A DNA stretch of 64,000 nucleotides from Oscillospiraceae bacterium (GCA_017469795.1 JAFUFT010000049.1:1-64000); one strand, 5' to 3'. Positions 8,898-18,243 are shown, numbered from the stretch's first letter. Numbers and translations are program-made. Notes: generated from the sequence alone by a model not told the origin.

Positions 8898-10001
8898 TCA
8901 GGTTCCTCCCGTATGTCGATTCGCGTATTGCTTTTTGATATACCTGCCCAGGAAAATCAGTCCCATGCTGCCCGCCGCAGCCAGAAACAGCCGCGGCATG
9001 GAGAACAGGAAATACCGGGCCGTTCCGAAGGCTGGCCGGGCGCCCAGCAGAAGATCCCAGAGCCGGTTGTAATAGGTGATGATCGTTCGGTGCAGGGCCA
9101 GAATGGGGATCGTGCTCCGTCCCAGCTCCATAAACACCCCGGAGATCCGGGTTCCCTCCAGGAAGCGGCACAGCCGCAGCAGCACACAGGGTCCCATCAC
9201 GCCGCCCACAAAGTAGATCAGCGGTCCCCAATAACCGTGGGGCCCGTAGGCGCTCATAAGCATGGAGGTGGTCATGGCCTCGTTCCAGATGCCGATGGCC
9301 AGCACCGCGCCGGCCGCCGCCAGATACACAAGGGGCTCCAGCCACCTGTGCTTCCACTGCCGCTCCAACAGGTCCGCTTGCCGGATCCCCCAGCCCGCCG
9401 CCATCAGTGCCGCCGCCAGAAAGCAGTTGCTTAGATTCCAGGGCAGCCGGATGGGCAGCGTATTGAGCGCGATGGTGACCAGAATACAGGGCACGATCAT
9501 GACCTTCAGGGGGCATCCAAACCGACGCCGGATCAGCAGAAGCAGCAGGAACGCCGCCGAGGCGGTGACCATAGCCGTCAGGAACCACAGGGGATAATTG
9601 AACTGGGTAAAGTAGTTCAGCAGCGTCCCGCTCTGGTCATTCATGAAGATCTGTCCTTCGGAATACAGAACCCCAAAGATATGCCGCAGCAAGTCCAGGC
9701 AGGTCGCTCTGGTCCGGGGGATAAAGCCGGGCAGCAGATCGATGATATACAGCACCATCAGCGCCGCGTTGTAGCCGAAGTAGGGCCGCAGAAGCGGCTT
9801 CATCCGTTTTTTCAGCTGCGCGAGGTAGGGCTCGTCCTTATCCTTCCACAGGAACCCGGCCGTCAGGAAAAACAGCGGGATCAGCAGCACATAGCCCACC
9901 GTCCCCGTATAGGGCGCGCCGTCGGCGTGGACCGCGATGATCCAGATCATGGCGATGCCCTTGGCGATGTCCAGATAATCCTTGCGCTTTTTCTCAGCCA
10001 T
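8898..10001 (-). CDS. Acyltransferase 3 family membrane protein inside the arg operon
   Basis: A 367-residue multi-spanning protein of the acyltransferase-3 (OafA/WecH/YrhL) type. It begins RKDYLDIAKGIAMIWIIAVH, the usual start of these proteins with the conserved His in the first membrane segment, and has about ten hydrophobic segments ending in a basic tail. These proteins move acyl groups onto sugars, peptidoglycan or other exported molecules. It is packed between argC (29-base gap) and argJ (about 1 base), so it is surely co-transcribed, yet it has no known part in arginine synthesis. Its substrate is unknown. Confidence 0.85.
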   Translation of the reverse strand: MAEKKRKDYLDIAKGIAMIWIIAVHADGAPYTGTVGYVLLIPLFFLTAGFLWKDKDEPYLAQLKKRMKPLLRPYFGYNAALMVLYIIDLLPGFIPRTRATCLDLLRHIFGVLYSEGQIFMNDQSGTLLNYFTQFNYPLWFLTAMVTASAAFLLLLLIRRRFGCPLKVMIVPCILVTIALNTLPIRLPWNLSNCFLAAALMAAGWGIRQADLLERQWKHRWLEPLVYLAAAGAVLAIGIWNEAMTTSMLMSAYGPHGYWGPLIYFVGGVMGPCVLLRLCRFLEGTRISGVFMELGRSTIPILALHRTIITYYNRLWDLLLGARPAFGTARYFLFSMPRLFLAAAGSMGLIFLGRYIKKQYANRHTGGT

Positions 10002-10030
10002 CTAACTCACTCTCTTTCAGAGCGATTGTA

Positions 10031-10957
10031 TCACAGTCCGTAATTTTCGTCCACACCCATCATAATGTTCAGGTTCTGCACCGCCGCGCCGGAGGCGCCT
10101 TTTCCCAGATTGTCGAACCGGGATGAAACGATGGCCTGGGTCTCGTTGCCGGAGACAAAGATCTGCAGATCATTGGTCCCCACCACGTTGTTGCTGCCCA
10201 GGAAGCCGCTGTCGGGCGTGTCCATCACCCGGATGTTCCTCTGTCCGGCGTAAAAGTCCCGATAGGCCTGCCGCAGAGATTCCAGCGTCACGCTGCCGGG
10301 CAGCAGGTCCAAATGCAGCGGCACCGTCACAAGCATTCCCTGGGGGAAGTCACAGACGATGGGACAGAAGATGGGCTTTCTCGTCAGGCCGCAGACCTTC
10401 ATCATCTCCGGGATGTGCTTGTGACTGAGGGTCAGGCCGTAGTGCCGGGGGGAGACATATTCCGCATCCCGCTCCGGGGCCTCATACTGCTCGATCATCT
10501 TCTTTCCGCCGCCGGTATAGCCGGTGAGGGAGTGGACCGAGAGGGGATAATCCGGGGGCAGGATGCCCACCTTCACCAGCGGGTACACCAGGGAGATGAA
10601 TCCCGTGGCGTGACAGCCGGGATTGGCCACAAACTGCGCCGTTTCAATGGCTTTTCGGTGTTCCTCCGACAGCTCCGGGAAGCCATAGGCCCAGGCAGGA
10701 TCTGTCCGGTGGGCAGTGGAGGCGTCAATGACCCGGGTATGGCTGTTTTCCACCATGGCCGCCGCCTCCCGGGCCGCCGCGTCCGGCAGACACAGAAACA
10801 CAAAGTCCGCGGCGTTGATGGCATCCTTCCGGGCGGAGGGATCTTTTTTCAGCTCCTCCGGCAGAACGATCAGCTCTGTCTCCTGCCGCAGGGCCATACG
10901 GCTCTCGATCTGCAGACCCGTGGTGCCTGCCCGGCCGTCGATAAAGATCTTCGTCAT
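10031..10957 (-). CDS. argC: N-acetyl-gamma-glutamyl-phosphate reductase, type 2
   Basis: A 308-residue NADPH-dependent reductase acting on N-acetylglutamyl phosphate. It is the shorter type-2 ArgC: it opens KIFIDGRAGTTGLQIESRM, and the active-site Cys lies in VANPGCHATGFISL. SLTGYTGGGKKMIE is also conserved. It starts 3 bases from the end of argH, and the two are clearly co-transcribed. Type 2 occurs in some Clostridia and alphaproteobacteria and differs from the 345-residue type 1 of Bacillus. Confidence 0.95.
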   Translation of the reverse strand: MTKIFIDGRAGTTGLQIESRMALRQETELIVLPEELKKDPSARKDAINAADFVFLCLPDAAAREAAAMVENSHTRVIDASTAHRTDPAWAYGFPELSEEHRKAIETAQFVANPGCHATGFISLVYPLVKVGILPPDYPLSVHSLTGYTGGGKKMIEQYEAPERDAEYVSPRHYGLTLSHKHIPEMMKVCGLTRKPIFCPIVCDFPQGMLVTVPLHLDLLPGSVTLESLRQAYRDFYAGQRNIRVMDTPDSGFLGSNNVVGTNDLQIFVSGNETQAIVSSRFDNLGKGASGAAVQNLNIMMGVDENYGL

Positions 10958-10960
10958 GGC

Positions 10961-12358
10961 TCAGCCCTCTTGGAGCATGGCGTCATGCTCCTGTACGAAA
11001 TTTTCGATATAGCCGATCTGCCGGAGGACCTCCTCCTCTGCGGGGCCGCCGTAAACCTTCCGGCCGTTGACGCAGGTCTGGAGCGCCAGCGCGTCGTAGA
11101 TGTCGTTCTGGAACAGGCTCGAAACCGCCTGGAAATCCCGGAGGGTCAGGGTGTCGAGCGTATCTCCGGACTTGATGCAGTTGTTCACCAGCCGGCCCAC
11201 GATCATATAGGCCTCCCGGAAGGGCATGCCCTTTCTGGTCAGATAGTCGGCGCAGTCCGTGGCGTTGATGAAGCCGCCGGAGGCCGCCTTCGCCATATTC
11301 TTCGGCAGAACCGTCATGGTCTTAATCATGGCGGCAAACACGGGGATGCAGAGCTCCACGGTGTCAATGGCGTCGAACACCGGTTCCTTGTCCTCCTGCA
11401 TGTCCTTGTTGTAGGCCAGGGGCAGGCCCTTCATCACCGTCAGAAGCGTGATCAGGGACCCGTAGACCCGTCCGGTCTTGCCCCGGACCAGCTCCGCCAC
11501 GTCGGGGTTCTTCTTCTGGGGCATGATGGAGGAGCCGGTGGAGTAGGCGTCGTCCATCTCCACGAACTTGAACTCCCAGGAGCACCAGAGGATGATCTCC
11601 TCAGAGAACCGGCTCAGGTGCATCATCAGGATCGAGCAGGCCGACAGGAATTCCAGCGCGAAGTCCCGGTCAGACACGGAGTCCATGGAGTTCTCCGTGG
11701 GCTTTTTGAATCCCAGCAGCTGCGCCGTGCGCCACCGGTCGATGGGATAGGAGGAGGTGGCCAGGGCGCCGGAGCCCAGGGGGCTCTCGTCCATCCGCTC
11801 CAGGCAGTCCTCCAGCCGGGTGATGTCCCGGCGGAGCATGTTGGCGTAGGCCATCATGTAGTGGGCGAAGGTGGTGGGCTGGGCCCGCTGCAGGTGGGTG
11901 TAGCCGGGCATGACGGTTTTGGTGTTTTCCTTTGCCTTGTCGATGAGCACCCGCTCAAAGTCCAGCAGCATGCCCAGGATCTTCGGGATCTCCTGCTTGA
12001 CATAGAGCCGGAAATCCACCGCCACCTGATCGTTCCGGCTCCGGCCCGTGTGGAGCCGTTTGCCGTCGGGGCCGATGCGCTCTGTCAGCATGGCCTCCAC
12101 GTTCATGTGGATGTCCTCATTCTCCAGGGAGAACTCCACCTTGTCGTCCTCGATGTCCTGCAGGATCGCCTGAAGTCCCTGGATGATATCCAGAGACTCC
12201 TCCCGGGTGATCACGCCCTGCTCGCCCAGCATGGTGGCGTGGGCGATGGAGCCCTGGATGTCCTGCCGGTACATCCGCACGTCAAAGGAAATGGAGGAGT
12301 TGAAGTCGTTTACCAGCGTATCGGTCTCCTTCTGGAACCGTCCCGCCCAAAGTTTCAT
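10961..12358 (-). CDS. argH: Argininosuccinate lyase
   Basis: A 465-residue member of the fumarase/aspartase superfamily that splits argininosuccinate into arginine and fumarate. It begins KLWAGRFQKETDTLVNDF and carries HTGRSRNDQVAVD, TYLQRAQ-like YTHLQRAQPTTFAHY, and the signature loop GSSIMPQKKNPD, which holds the catalytic Ser. Length is normal. It follows argG after 66 bases that hold a stem-loop, and precedes argC by 3 bases. Confidence 0.97.
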   Translation of the reverse strand: MKLWAGRFQKETDTLVNDFNSSISFDVRMYRQDIQGSIAHATMLGEQGVITREESLDIIQGLQAILQDIEDDKVEFSLENEDIHMNVEAMLTERIGPDGKRLHTGRSRNDQVAVDFRLYVKQEIPKILGMLLDFERVLIDKAKENTKTVMPGYTHLQRAQPTTFAHYMMAYANMLRRDITRLEDCLERMDESPLGSGALATSSYPIDRWRTAQLLGFKKPTENSMDSVSDRDFALEFLSACSILMMHLSRFSEEIILWCSWEFKFVEMDDAYSTGSSIMPQKKNPDVAELVRGKTGRVYGSLITLLTVMKGLPLAYNKDMQEDKEPVFDAIDTVELCIPVFAAMIKTMTVLPKNMAKAASGGFINATDCADYLTRKGMPFREAYMIVGRLVNNCIKSGDTLDTLTLRDFQAVSSLFQNDIYDALALQTCVNGRKVYGGPAEEEVLRQIGYIENFVQEHDAMLQEG

Positions 12359-12391
12359 AGCCTATGTCCCCTTTTGTCATGGATGATTTTT

Positions 12392-12415
12392 GCAGCAGGG
12401 CTTTCGCCCTGCTGC
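12392..12415. other. Stem-loop between argG and argH
   Basis: GCAGCAGGGC and its complement form a 10-bp stem with a TTTC loop. On the minus strand an A-tract, not a T-run, follows it, so it is not a normal terminator for argG. It may protect or process the argG mRNA end. Confidence 0.5.
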
Positions 12416-12424
12416 GTGATCGGA

Positions 12425-13645
12425 TCAGATTTTCCCCTGCTCCCGGAGGGCCTGGACCTTGTCCGGCAGGCCCCAGAGGTTAATGAAGCCCTGGGAGTCC
12501 TTCTGGTCGTAGTCGCTCTCGTTGAAGGTCACCAGCTCCTCGGAGTACAGGGTGCAGGGAGAGGAAACGGAGGAGGTGATGATATTGCCCTTGTAGAGCC
12601 TCAGCTTCACCGTACCGGTGACATACTTCTGGGTGTCCACCGCAAAAGCCTGGAGAGCCTCCCGCAGGGGGGTGAACCACTTGCCGTTATAGACGAGGTC
12701 GGCAAAGTCCACCGCCAGCTTGGTCTTCATGTGCTTGGTATCCTTGTCCAGGGTGATCATCTCCAGCACCTCGTGGGCCCGGTAGAGGATGGTGCCGCCG
12801 GGGGTCTCATAGAGGCCCCGGTCCTTCATGCCCACCAGCCGGTTCTCCACGATGTCCAGGAGGCCGATGCCGTTGGCGCCGCCCAGAGCGTTCAGCTTCC
12901 GGATCACGTCGCTGGCCTTCATCTTCTCTCCGTCCACGGCCACGGGCCAGCCCTTTTCGAAGTCGATGGTCACATAGGTGGGCGCGTCGGGGGCCATGGC
13001 CGGAGACACGCTCATCTCCAGGAACCCGGGCTTGTCGTACTGGGGCTCGTTGGTGGGATCTTCCAGATCGAGACCCTCGTGGCTCAGGTGCCACAGGTTT
13101 TTGTCCTTAGAGTAGTTGGTCTCCCGGGAGATCTTCAGAGGCACGTTGTGGGCCTCGGCGTAGTCGATCTCCTCATCCCGGCCCTTGATGTCCCACTCCC
13201 GCCAGGGGGCGATGATGGTCATCTCCGGGGCAAAGCGCTTGATGGCCAGCTCAAAGCGGACCTGATCGTTGCCCTTTCCGGTGCAGCCGTGGGCGATGGC
13301 GTCCGCGCCCTCCGCCTTGGCGATCTCCACCAGACGCTTGGCAATGATGGGCCGGGCGAAAGCGGTGCCCAGCAGATAGTCTTCATATTTCGCCCCCATC
13401 ATCATGGAGGGGATGATCACGTCGTCCACCATCTCGTCGGTCAGGTCCTCCACATACAGCTTGGAGGCGCCGGTCTTGATGGCCTTTTCCTCCAGGCCGT
13501 CCAGCTCCGTTCCCTGACCCACGTCGCCGGACACGGCGATGATCTCCGGATCGTTATAGTTCTCCTTCAGCCACGGAATGATGATGGAGGTATCCAGGCC
13601 GCCGGAATAGGCCAATACCACTTTTTTGATCTCTTTCTTCGCCAT
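12425..13645 (-). CDS. argG: Argininosuccinate synthase
   Basis: A 406-residue enzyme that joins citrulline and aspartate using ATP. The N-terminal P-loop reads [18 protein letters not shown], and [14 protein letters not shown]-like [14 protein letters not shown] and the EWD/IDYA region match the family. It is the first gene of the arginine operon. GGAGG lies near the ATG, and a promoter with a TTGAAA/TACAAT pair stands about 55-80 bases upstream. Arginine (ArgR) repression is likely from the AT-rich half-sites further upstream. Confidence 0.97.
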   Translation of the reverse strand: MAKKEIKKVVLAYSGGLDTSIIIPWLKENYNDPEIIAVSGDVGQGTELDGLEEKAIKTGASKLYVEDLTDEMVDDVIIPSMMMGAKYEDYLLGTAFARPIIAKRLVEIAKAEGADAIAHGCTGKGNDQVRFELAIKRFAPEMTIIAPWREWDIKGRDEEIDYAEAHNVPLKISRETNYSKDKNLWHLSHEGLDLEDPTNEPQYDKPGFLEMSVSPAMAPDAPTYVTIDFEKGWPVAVDGEKMKASDVIRKLNALGGANGIGLLDIVENRLVGMKDRGLYETPGGTILYRAHEVLEMITLDKDTKHMKTKLAVDFADLVYNGKWFTPLREALQAFAVDTQKYVTGTVKLRLYKGNIITSSVSSPCTLYSEELVTFNESDYDQKDSQGFINLWGLPDKVQALREQGKI

Positions 13646-13817
13646 AATAACTGCCTCCTGTATCGCGCCGGAACGCGCAGATTTTCATTGTGGAGATATT
13701 GTACCGCTGTTTTTCTGTATTTTCAAGGGCCAATATGCATAAAAGTCGTTGTTTATACGTTTTTATTTCGGTAATATGCACATATATTCATTAATATTCA
13801 TAATGTAATGAATATAT
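13646..13817 (-). promoter_or_regulatory. arg operon promoter with ArgR-like sites
   Basis: The promoter is TTGAAA (13726-13721) and TACAAT (13703-13698), 17 bases apart, on the minus strand. Upstream, at about 13730-13820, lie several TGAAT, ATTCA and TGCATA elements, including TGAATATATTCA at the end of the neighbouring desulfurase gene. These resemble ARG-box halves, so a hexameric ArgR could bind here. The spacing is not the classic 18-bp box. Confidence 0.6.
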
Positions 13818-14936
13818 TCACTGCAGCTCCCGGATCGCTTCCCGCAGCCCGGACAGGAATCCGTCCACATCCTGCGGACCTGTCTCGAAGCCAAGGCTCA
13901 CCCGGATGGCGCCGTCGATGACCGGCCCGGGAACCTCCATGGCCTCCATCACGTGGCTCCGGTGGCCCCGGGAGCAGGCGGACCCGGCGGACACATAGAT
14001 CTCCCGCTGCTCCAGCGCGCCGATCAGGCCCTGACTCCGGACGCCGGGCACCGCCAGGGAGATAATGTGCGGGGCGGCGTGGGCTCCGATCACCTCCACC
14101 CCCGGGATCTCCGCAAGTCCGGCAAGGCAGCTGTTCTTCAGTGCCTCCATTTGGCGGATCTTTTCCCGCCAGTCCTTCCTGCACGCCCCGCAGGCCGCGC
14201 CGAATCCCACGATCCCGGGCACATTTTCCGTTCCGGACCGCATGTTTTTCTCCTGTCCGCCTCCATAGAGAAGCGGCGGCAGATGGACACTGCCCGACAC
14301 GTACACTGCCCCGACGCCTTTTGGACCACCGATCTTGTGGCCGCTGACGGTGATCAGATCCGCCCCCAGAGAGGAGGCTCGGAAGGGCACCTTCAGGAAG
14401 CCCTGCACCGCGTCCGTGTGAAACACCGCCGAGGACCTCTGATGGACGAGCTTCGCCATACCCGCGATGTCGTTGACCGCGCCGGTCTCGTTGTTGACCA
14501 TCATCACCGATACCAGAATGGTGTCCGGCCGAAGGGCGGCGAGCACATCCTTTTTTGAGATCGACCCATCGGGCATGGGCTTCAGATACGTCACCTCAAA
14601 TCCCTGCTCCTCCAGCGCCCGTACCGGGTTCAGAACGCCGTGATGCTCCACGGCGGTGGTGATGATGTGGCGGCCGCGCTTGCCGTAGCGCCGGGCCACG
14701 GAGGATACGGCAAAATTGTCCCCCTCCGTGCCGCCGGAGGTGAAAAACACCCGTTCCGGCTCACAGCCCAGCGCCTCGGCCACCTGCCCTCTGGCAGCCT
14801 TTACCGCCTGCTCTGCCCGAAGGCCCAGTCCGTGGACTGCGGAGGGATTGCCCCAGTTTTCCGTCAGCGCCTGCGTCATAGCCGCCACAGCCTCCCGGCA
14901 GGGTTTTGTGGTGGCGGCGTTGTCCAGATAGATCAA
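13818..14936 (-). CDS. Cysteine desulfurase (NifS/IscS group)
   Basis: A 372-residue PLP enzyme that takes sulfur from cysteine for Fe-S clusters or tRNA thiolation. TTG 14936 gives the usual start MIYLDNAATTKP and has AGGAG 7 bases upstream; a GTG at 14945 sits too close to that site. The PLP Lys is in TVSGHKIGGPKG (about residue 201) and the sulfur-carrying Cys is in SAGSACSRG (about 321). It lies 17 bases after a HAD gene on the same strand. No iscU or thiI is adjacent, so the acceptor is unknown. Confidence 0.9.
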   Translation of the reverse strand: MIYLDNAATTKPCREAVAAMTQALTENWGNPSAVHGLGLRAEQAVKAARGQVAEALGCEPERVFFTSGGTEGDNFAVSSVARRYGKRGRHIITTAVEHHGVLNPVRALEEQGFEVTYLKPMPDGSISKKDVLAALRPDTILVSVMMVNNETGAVNDIAGMAKLVHQRSSAVFHTDAVQGFLKVPFRASSLGADLITVSGHKIGGPKGVGAVYVSGSVHLPPLLYGGGQEKNMRSGTENVPGIVGFGAACGACRKDWREKIRQMEALKNSCLAGLAEIPGVEVIGAHAAPHIISLAVPGVRSQGLIGALEQREIYVSAGSACSRGHRSHVMEAMEVPGPVIDGAIRVSLGFETGPQDVDGFLSGLREAIRELQ

Positions 14937-14953
14937 ATACAGCACTCCTACTC

Positions 14954-15640
14954 TTATAATCTCTTCAGCAGCGCCGGAAACTCCTCCAGCACCTCAATCG
15001 TATGGTCCGGTATGATATCCGCCCGTGCCGGTTTTCCCCGGCCGTTAAACCAGCAGGTCCGGATCCCGGCGTTTTTCCCGCCCAGAATATCCGATATCAG
15101 GCTGTCTCCCAGGATGATCGTCTCCTCCCGGCGGAAATCCGGAATGGCGGAAAAGCAGAGATCAAAAAACGCCGGACTGGGCTTGTCCGCCCCCATGCGC
15201 TGGGAGATAAAGATCCCGTCGAAATACCGGCAGATCCCTGCGATCTCCAGCCGGCTGTCCTGAATCTCGCCGGACCCGTTGGACACCAGATACAGCCGGT
15301 ATCGTCCATACAGCGTCTCCAGCAGCTCCAGCGCCCCCGGCAGAAGAAACCCGCCCCGGCGCAAAAGGCCCTCGTAGACCTTCTGGGTCCGGCTGCTGTC
15401 CTGCTCCACGCCCAGCTCCGCGAACAGGATGTCAAACCGGTTTTGAAGCACCTGCGCCCGGGTGATCTCCCTTCGCTCCAGCCGTTCCCACTGGGATTGG
15501 TTGATGGCGCTGTAGCGCGCCACAATGGCCGGCGTGGGTTCCACCCCCAGATATGTCAGGGCCGCCCGAATGGCCTCGGACTCTGCCCGCCGGAAATCCA
15601 GCAGCGTGTCGTCCGCGTCCAGCAGTATTGTGGTGATCAC
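14954..15640 (-). CDS. HAD-superfamily hydrolase, YjjG type
   Basis: A 228-residue phosphatase-like protein. HAD motif I is ILLDADDTLLDF (both Asp present), motif II is LVSNGSGEIQ, the Lys lies in GADKPSPAFF and motif IV is IILGDSLISDILGG. The cap between motifs I and II is of the YjjG (pyrimidine nucleotidase) kind. Start GTG 15640 has AGGAGGG at good spacing and matches family length; the frame is open far upstream but without sense. A well-formed promoter lies just upstream. Substrate is probably a noncanonical pyrimidine nucleotide, by family resemblance only. Confidence 0.85.
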   Translation of the reverse strand: MITTILLDADDTLLDFRRAESEAIRAALTYLGVEPTPAIVARYSAINQSQWERLERREITRAQVLQNRFDILFAELGVEQDSSRTQKVYEGLLRRGGFLLPGALELLETLYGRYRLYLVSNGSGEIQDSRLEIAGICRYFDGIFISQRMGADKPSPAFFDLCFSAIPDFRREETIILGDSLISDILGGKNAGIRTCWFNGRGKPARADIIPDHTIEVLEEFPALLKRL

Positions 15641-15670
15641 AGGCAGTCCCTCCTGAATACAGATAAAAAT

Positions 15671-15699
15671 ATTATACCGCTCCCGCCCTGGAAAAGCAA
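15671..15699 (-). promoter_or_regulatory. Promoter of HAD/cysteine desulfurase genes
   Basis: TTGCTT (15699-15694) and TATAAT (15676-15671) on the minus strand are 17 bases apart, about 30 bases before the GTG start. Confidence 0.7.
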
Positions 15700-15740
15700 T
15701 ATTTCCGATCCCCCGCATACACTGCAGTGAGGTGATCCAT

Positions 15741-16229
15741 TTGCAGGAATCCGTCCATGAATCCGCCGTCTGGGACCGGGTCACAGCCGCCTCCCGGAAC
15801 GCCGCGGAAAAAGCCCCCGCCCCGGCGCCCATCGGGCCGGAGCTGCTCTCGGCGCTGGAGCGGCAACAGGTGATCAGGCAGCAGTACCTTTCCCTGCGGA
15901 GCCGGACCGGCGGAGAGTTCCGGCAGAGCACACAGGAGGTCCTGCGGCGCAATCAGGCCCAGATCCGCACGCTCTCCGCGCTTTACTTCTATCTGAACGG
16001 CCGGCGTCCCGCCCTCACGCCCGCCTCCCCCGCCGGGACGACTAGGGAACCGGCGGTGGAAAGCATCCGGCGTCTGCTCCGGGAGGAAGAGCTGTCTATG
16101 GGAAGGCTGGAGTCCCTGGCAGCCCGCTCCACCGGGGAGACCCGGGAGACGCTGCTGCTTTTGAGCCGGCAGTGCCGCCTGCAGTTTCAGGCGCTGCTGA
16201 CGCTGCTGGGCCGGGCGCTGGAGCAATAA
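15741..16229 (+). CDS. Hypothetical helical protein
   Basis: About 162 residues, with no family I can name. It appears almost fully helical and built of two similar halves: each has a long amphipathic helix rich in Gln, Arg and Leu (ALERQQVIRQQYLSLRS and IRRLLREEELSMGRLESL), a short TGG/STGE turn, and a second helix, split by a Pro/Ala linker around residues 90-105. This recalls four-helix or ferritin-like bundles, but no metal-binding ExxH pattern is seen. TTG 15741 follows GAGGTG by 6 bases; GTG 15732 is the alternative. It diverges from the HAD gene and is followed by a hairpin. Confidence 0.65.
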   Translation: MQESVHESAVWDRVTAASRNAAEKAPAPAPIGPELLSALERQQVIRQQYLSLRSRTGGEFRQSTQEVLRRNQAQIRTLSALYFYLNGRRPALTPASPAGTTREPAVESIRRLLREEELSMGRLESLAARSTGETRETLLLLSRQCRLQFQALLTLLGRALEQ

Positions 16230-16232
16230 AAG

Positions 16233-16261
16233 GATCCCGGCAGGCTCCGCCTGCCGGGATC
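16233..16261. terminator. Terminator between convergent genes
   Basis: GATCCCGGCAGG, a 5-base loop and the exact complement form a 12-bp stem. Read on the minus strand it is followed by CTTTTATT, so it ends the solute-binding gene to its right. It may also stop the plus-strand helical gene, though no T-run follows in that direction. Confidence 0.75.
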
Positions 16262-16275
16262 GGCGTATTCAGATC

Positions 16276-18093
16276 TTATCTGGCGTAGTAGCGGTCCACC
16301 GCCTGCTGATAAAGCGCGATGCAGTCCTCAATGCCCAGATCATAGAGCTGGTCAATGAAGTCGTCCCACTCGGCCATATCCCGATCGCCCACGGCGAACT
16401 TGGTGAGGTTCTCCTCCACCACAGTGCGGATGTCGGCATAGATGGCATCGCACTCATACTGCTCGTCGGCGTTCAGTTTCACATCGGGGAGCTTCCATGC
16501 GTCGTCGGCGTTCAGATCCCAGACGTCGGCGCACTCATACTGCACGTCATAGTAGTAGGTAGTGGGCGTCTTGGGGCAGAGCATGGGAACCACGGAGTAG
16601 ATCCAGTAGGTGGGCTTCTCCATCTCGTTGAGCTCGGAGTTGTTCCAGGTGTCGGAATAAGCCAGCTCGCCGTTCTCGTCCCAGATATAGGAGCCTTCCT
16701 GATCGGCGGTCTCTTCCACGCCCATGGCGGAGAGCAGCGCGCCCTCCTCGGTGAAGAAGAAGTCCAGATAGGTGCCCAGCTTCTCCAGATCCACGGGGGT
16801 GGTGGTCACGGAGATACCGGCAAGACGGCCGGAGATGGGGGACTTGGAGGTGCCGAAATGGGTGGCCTCGCCCTCAGTCTTGGTGATGGGCGGAACAGGC
16901 GTGATCTCAAAATCAGGGTCGTTGGACTGGCCCACAGAGTAGTAGCTGGGGACCATGTTGGTCTCGCCGAAGAACACGCCGGTGTTGCCGGAGCCGATGG
17001 TGCCAGCGAACTCCATGGGGTTCTGGTTCTTGGAGATGAAGTCAGGGGAGATGATGCCGTCGGCATACCACTTGTGGAACATCTCCATGTACTCTTTGTA
17101 GCCGTCCTCAATGATGCCGTACTTTACTTCCTTATCCACGCAGTAGTAGGGATCGGAGTTGAAGGGGAAGGTGGAGAAGCCGCCCCACACGCCCAGGCCG
17201 GAAACCAGCGCGTTGGAGGTGTGGACCAGGCCCGCCACGGCCATCAGGGACTCGCTCAGACCCAGCTCGTCCTTGAAGGCGTAGAGCACTTCTTCCAGCT
17301 GGTCATAGGTCTTGGGAACATCCAGACCTACCTTTTCCAGGTAGTCGGTCCGGACGAACATGCCCTCACCGGCGCCGGTGGGGTAGTTGTTGATGGAGAT
17401 CAGACGGGGAATGTTGCCTCCGTCAGTGTGCAGATCCAGCTTCACGGACTCGGGAAGCTGATCGTAGCACTCCTTATAGGCGGGCATATAGTTCTCGATC
17501 ATATCGGTCAGATCGATGAACACCTCGTCGTCAATGGCGGCGTCATAGGAGCCGGTCCACAGCTGGGCTACGTTGGTGATCACGTTGGGCAGGTCGTTGG
17601 AGGCCACCCGCAGCTGGAACTGTTCGGAGTTGGAGCTGGTGGAGATACACACCATGTCCACGTTGACGCCTGTCATCTCGCAGGCCTTCTGGAATGCCCG
17701 GTTGTCCGCGTACTGGTTGGGCATATAGTTGGAGGCGTTGTCGGAGAAGCTGACCCACATGGAGAATGTGAAGTCGGGATCATCCGGGAACAGGGGCAGA
17801 TCATAGGTGTAATCTGTGGAGATCAGGCCGCCCGCCTCGGCAGGAGCTTCCTCTGCAGGGGCCTCTTCAGCGGCGGATCCCGCCTCTTCCGCGGGTGCAG
17901 CAGCCTCTTCTGCGGGTGCAGCGGCTTCCTCCGCAGGAGCAGCGGCCTCTTCCGCGGGCGCAGCAGCTTCCTCGGCGCCGGATGCGGCGGCCTCAGGTGC
18001 GGTGGAAGGAGCAGCGGTGCTTCCGCAGGCGCTCAGGACGCCGGCGACCATGGCCAGGCAGAGCAGCAGGGCAAGCAGTTTCTTTCCTTTCAT
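16276..18093 (-). CDS. Extracellular solute-binding lipoprotein (LipO-like), orphan
   Basis: A 605-residue lipoprotein. The signal MKGKKLLALLLCLAMVAG ends in a lipobox (SAC) and is followed by a linker of repeated AAAPAEE units, then a large binding fold (WVSFSDNASNYM, VASNDLPNVI, IPRLISINNYPTGAGEG). Length and motifs fit the LipO group of oligosaccharide- or peptide-binding proteins. The start at ATG 18093 has GAGG upstream; open frame further upstream lies beyond the -10 box. No permease or ATPase is adjacent, so it depends on transport parts elsewhere or works as a sensor partner. Two similar lipoproteins lie at 27.3 and 32.6 kb. Confidence 0.85.
   Translation of the reverse strand: MKGKKLLALLLCLAMVAGVLSACGSTAAPSTAPEAAASGAEEAAAPAEEAAAPAEEAAAPAEEAAAPAEEAGSAAEEAPAEEAPAEAGGLISTDYTYDLPLFPDDPDFTFSMWVSFSDNASNYMPNQYADNRAFQKACEMTGVNVDMVCISTSSNSEQFQLRVASNDLPNVITNVAQLWTGSYDAAIDDEVFIDLTDMIENYMPAYKECYDQLPESVKLDLHTDGGNIPRLISINNYPTGAGEGMFVRTDYLEKVGLDVPKTYDQLEEVLYAFKDELGLSESLMAVAGLVHTSNALVSGLGVWGGFSTFPFNSDPYYCVDKEVKYGIIEDGYKEYMEMFHKWYADGIISPDFISKNQNPMEFAGTIGSGNTGVFFGETNMVPSYYSVGQSNDPDFEITPVPPITKTEGEATHFGTSKSPISGRLAGISVTTTPVDLEKLGTYLDFFFTEEGALLSAMGVEETADQEGSYIWDENGELAYSDTWNNSELNEMEKPTYWIYSVVPMLCPKTPTTYYYDVQYECADVWDLNADDAWKLPDVKLNADEQYECDAIYADIRTVVEENLTKFAVGDRDMAEWDDFIDQLYDLGIEDCIALYQQAVDRYYAR
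17883..17972 (-). repeat. 21-bp coding tandem repeat (AAAPAEE linker)
   Basis: Four near-identical 21-bp units encode the seven-residue unit AAAPAEE in the linker after the lipobox. Third codon positions vary between units, so the protein repeat is conserved more than the DNA. Such a stretch is prone to length change by slippage and probably acts as a flexible spacer from the membrane. Confidence 0.75.
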
Positions 18094-18156
18094 AGCTGAA
18101 CCTCTTTTCCTAAAAGATGTACGAATCACGCAAAACAGTGTGACTTCGTACTTTCG

Positions 18157-18185
18157 ACTATAGCACAAAAGAAAAAGAACTGCAA
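18157..18185 (-). promoter_or_regulatory. Promoter of the orphan solute-binding lipoprotein
   Basis: TTGCAG (18185-18180) and TATAGT (18162-18157) on the minus strand are 17 bases apart, with a TG extension before the -10. Confidence 0.7.
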
Positions 18186-18243
18186 TACTTTCTTAAAATT
18201 TACATGTGTACATTTGCAACACTTTCATCCAAATGTTTTCGGG

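Noticed and set aside
6728-8938. Open frame of 736 codons on the plus strand over argB and argJ
   Set aside because: Antisense shadow of two conserved genes.
10313-13774. Open frame of 1153 codons on the plus strand across argC, argH and argG
   Set aside because: Fully antisense to three conserved arginine genes. High GC third-position bias leaves the opposite frame open; the translation is a His/Gln/Gly/Val-rich shadow with no family pattern.
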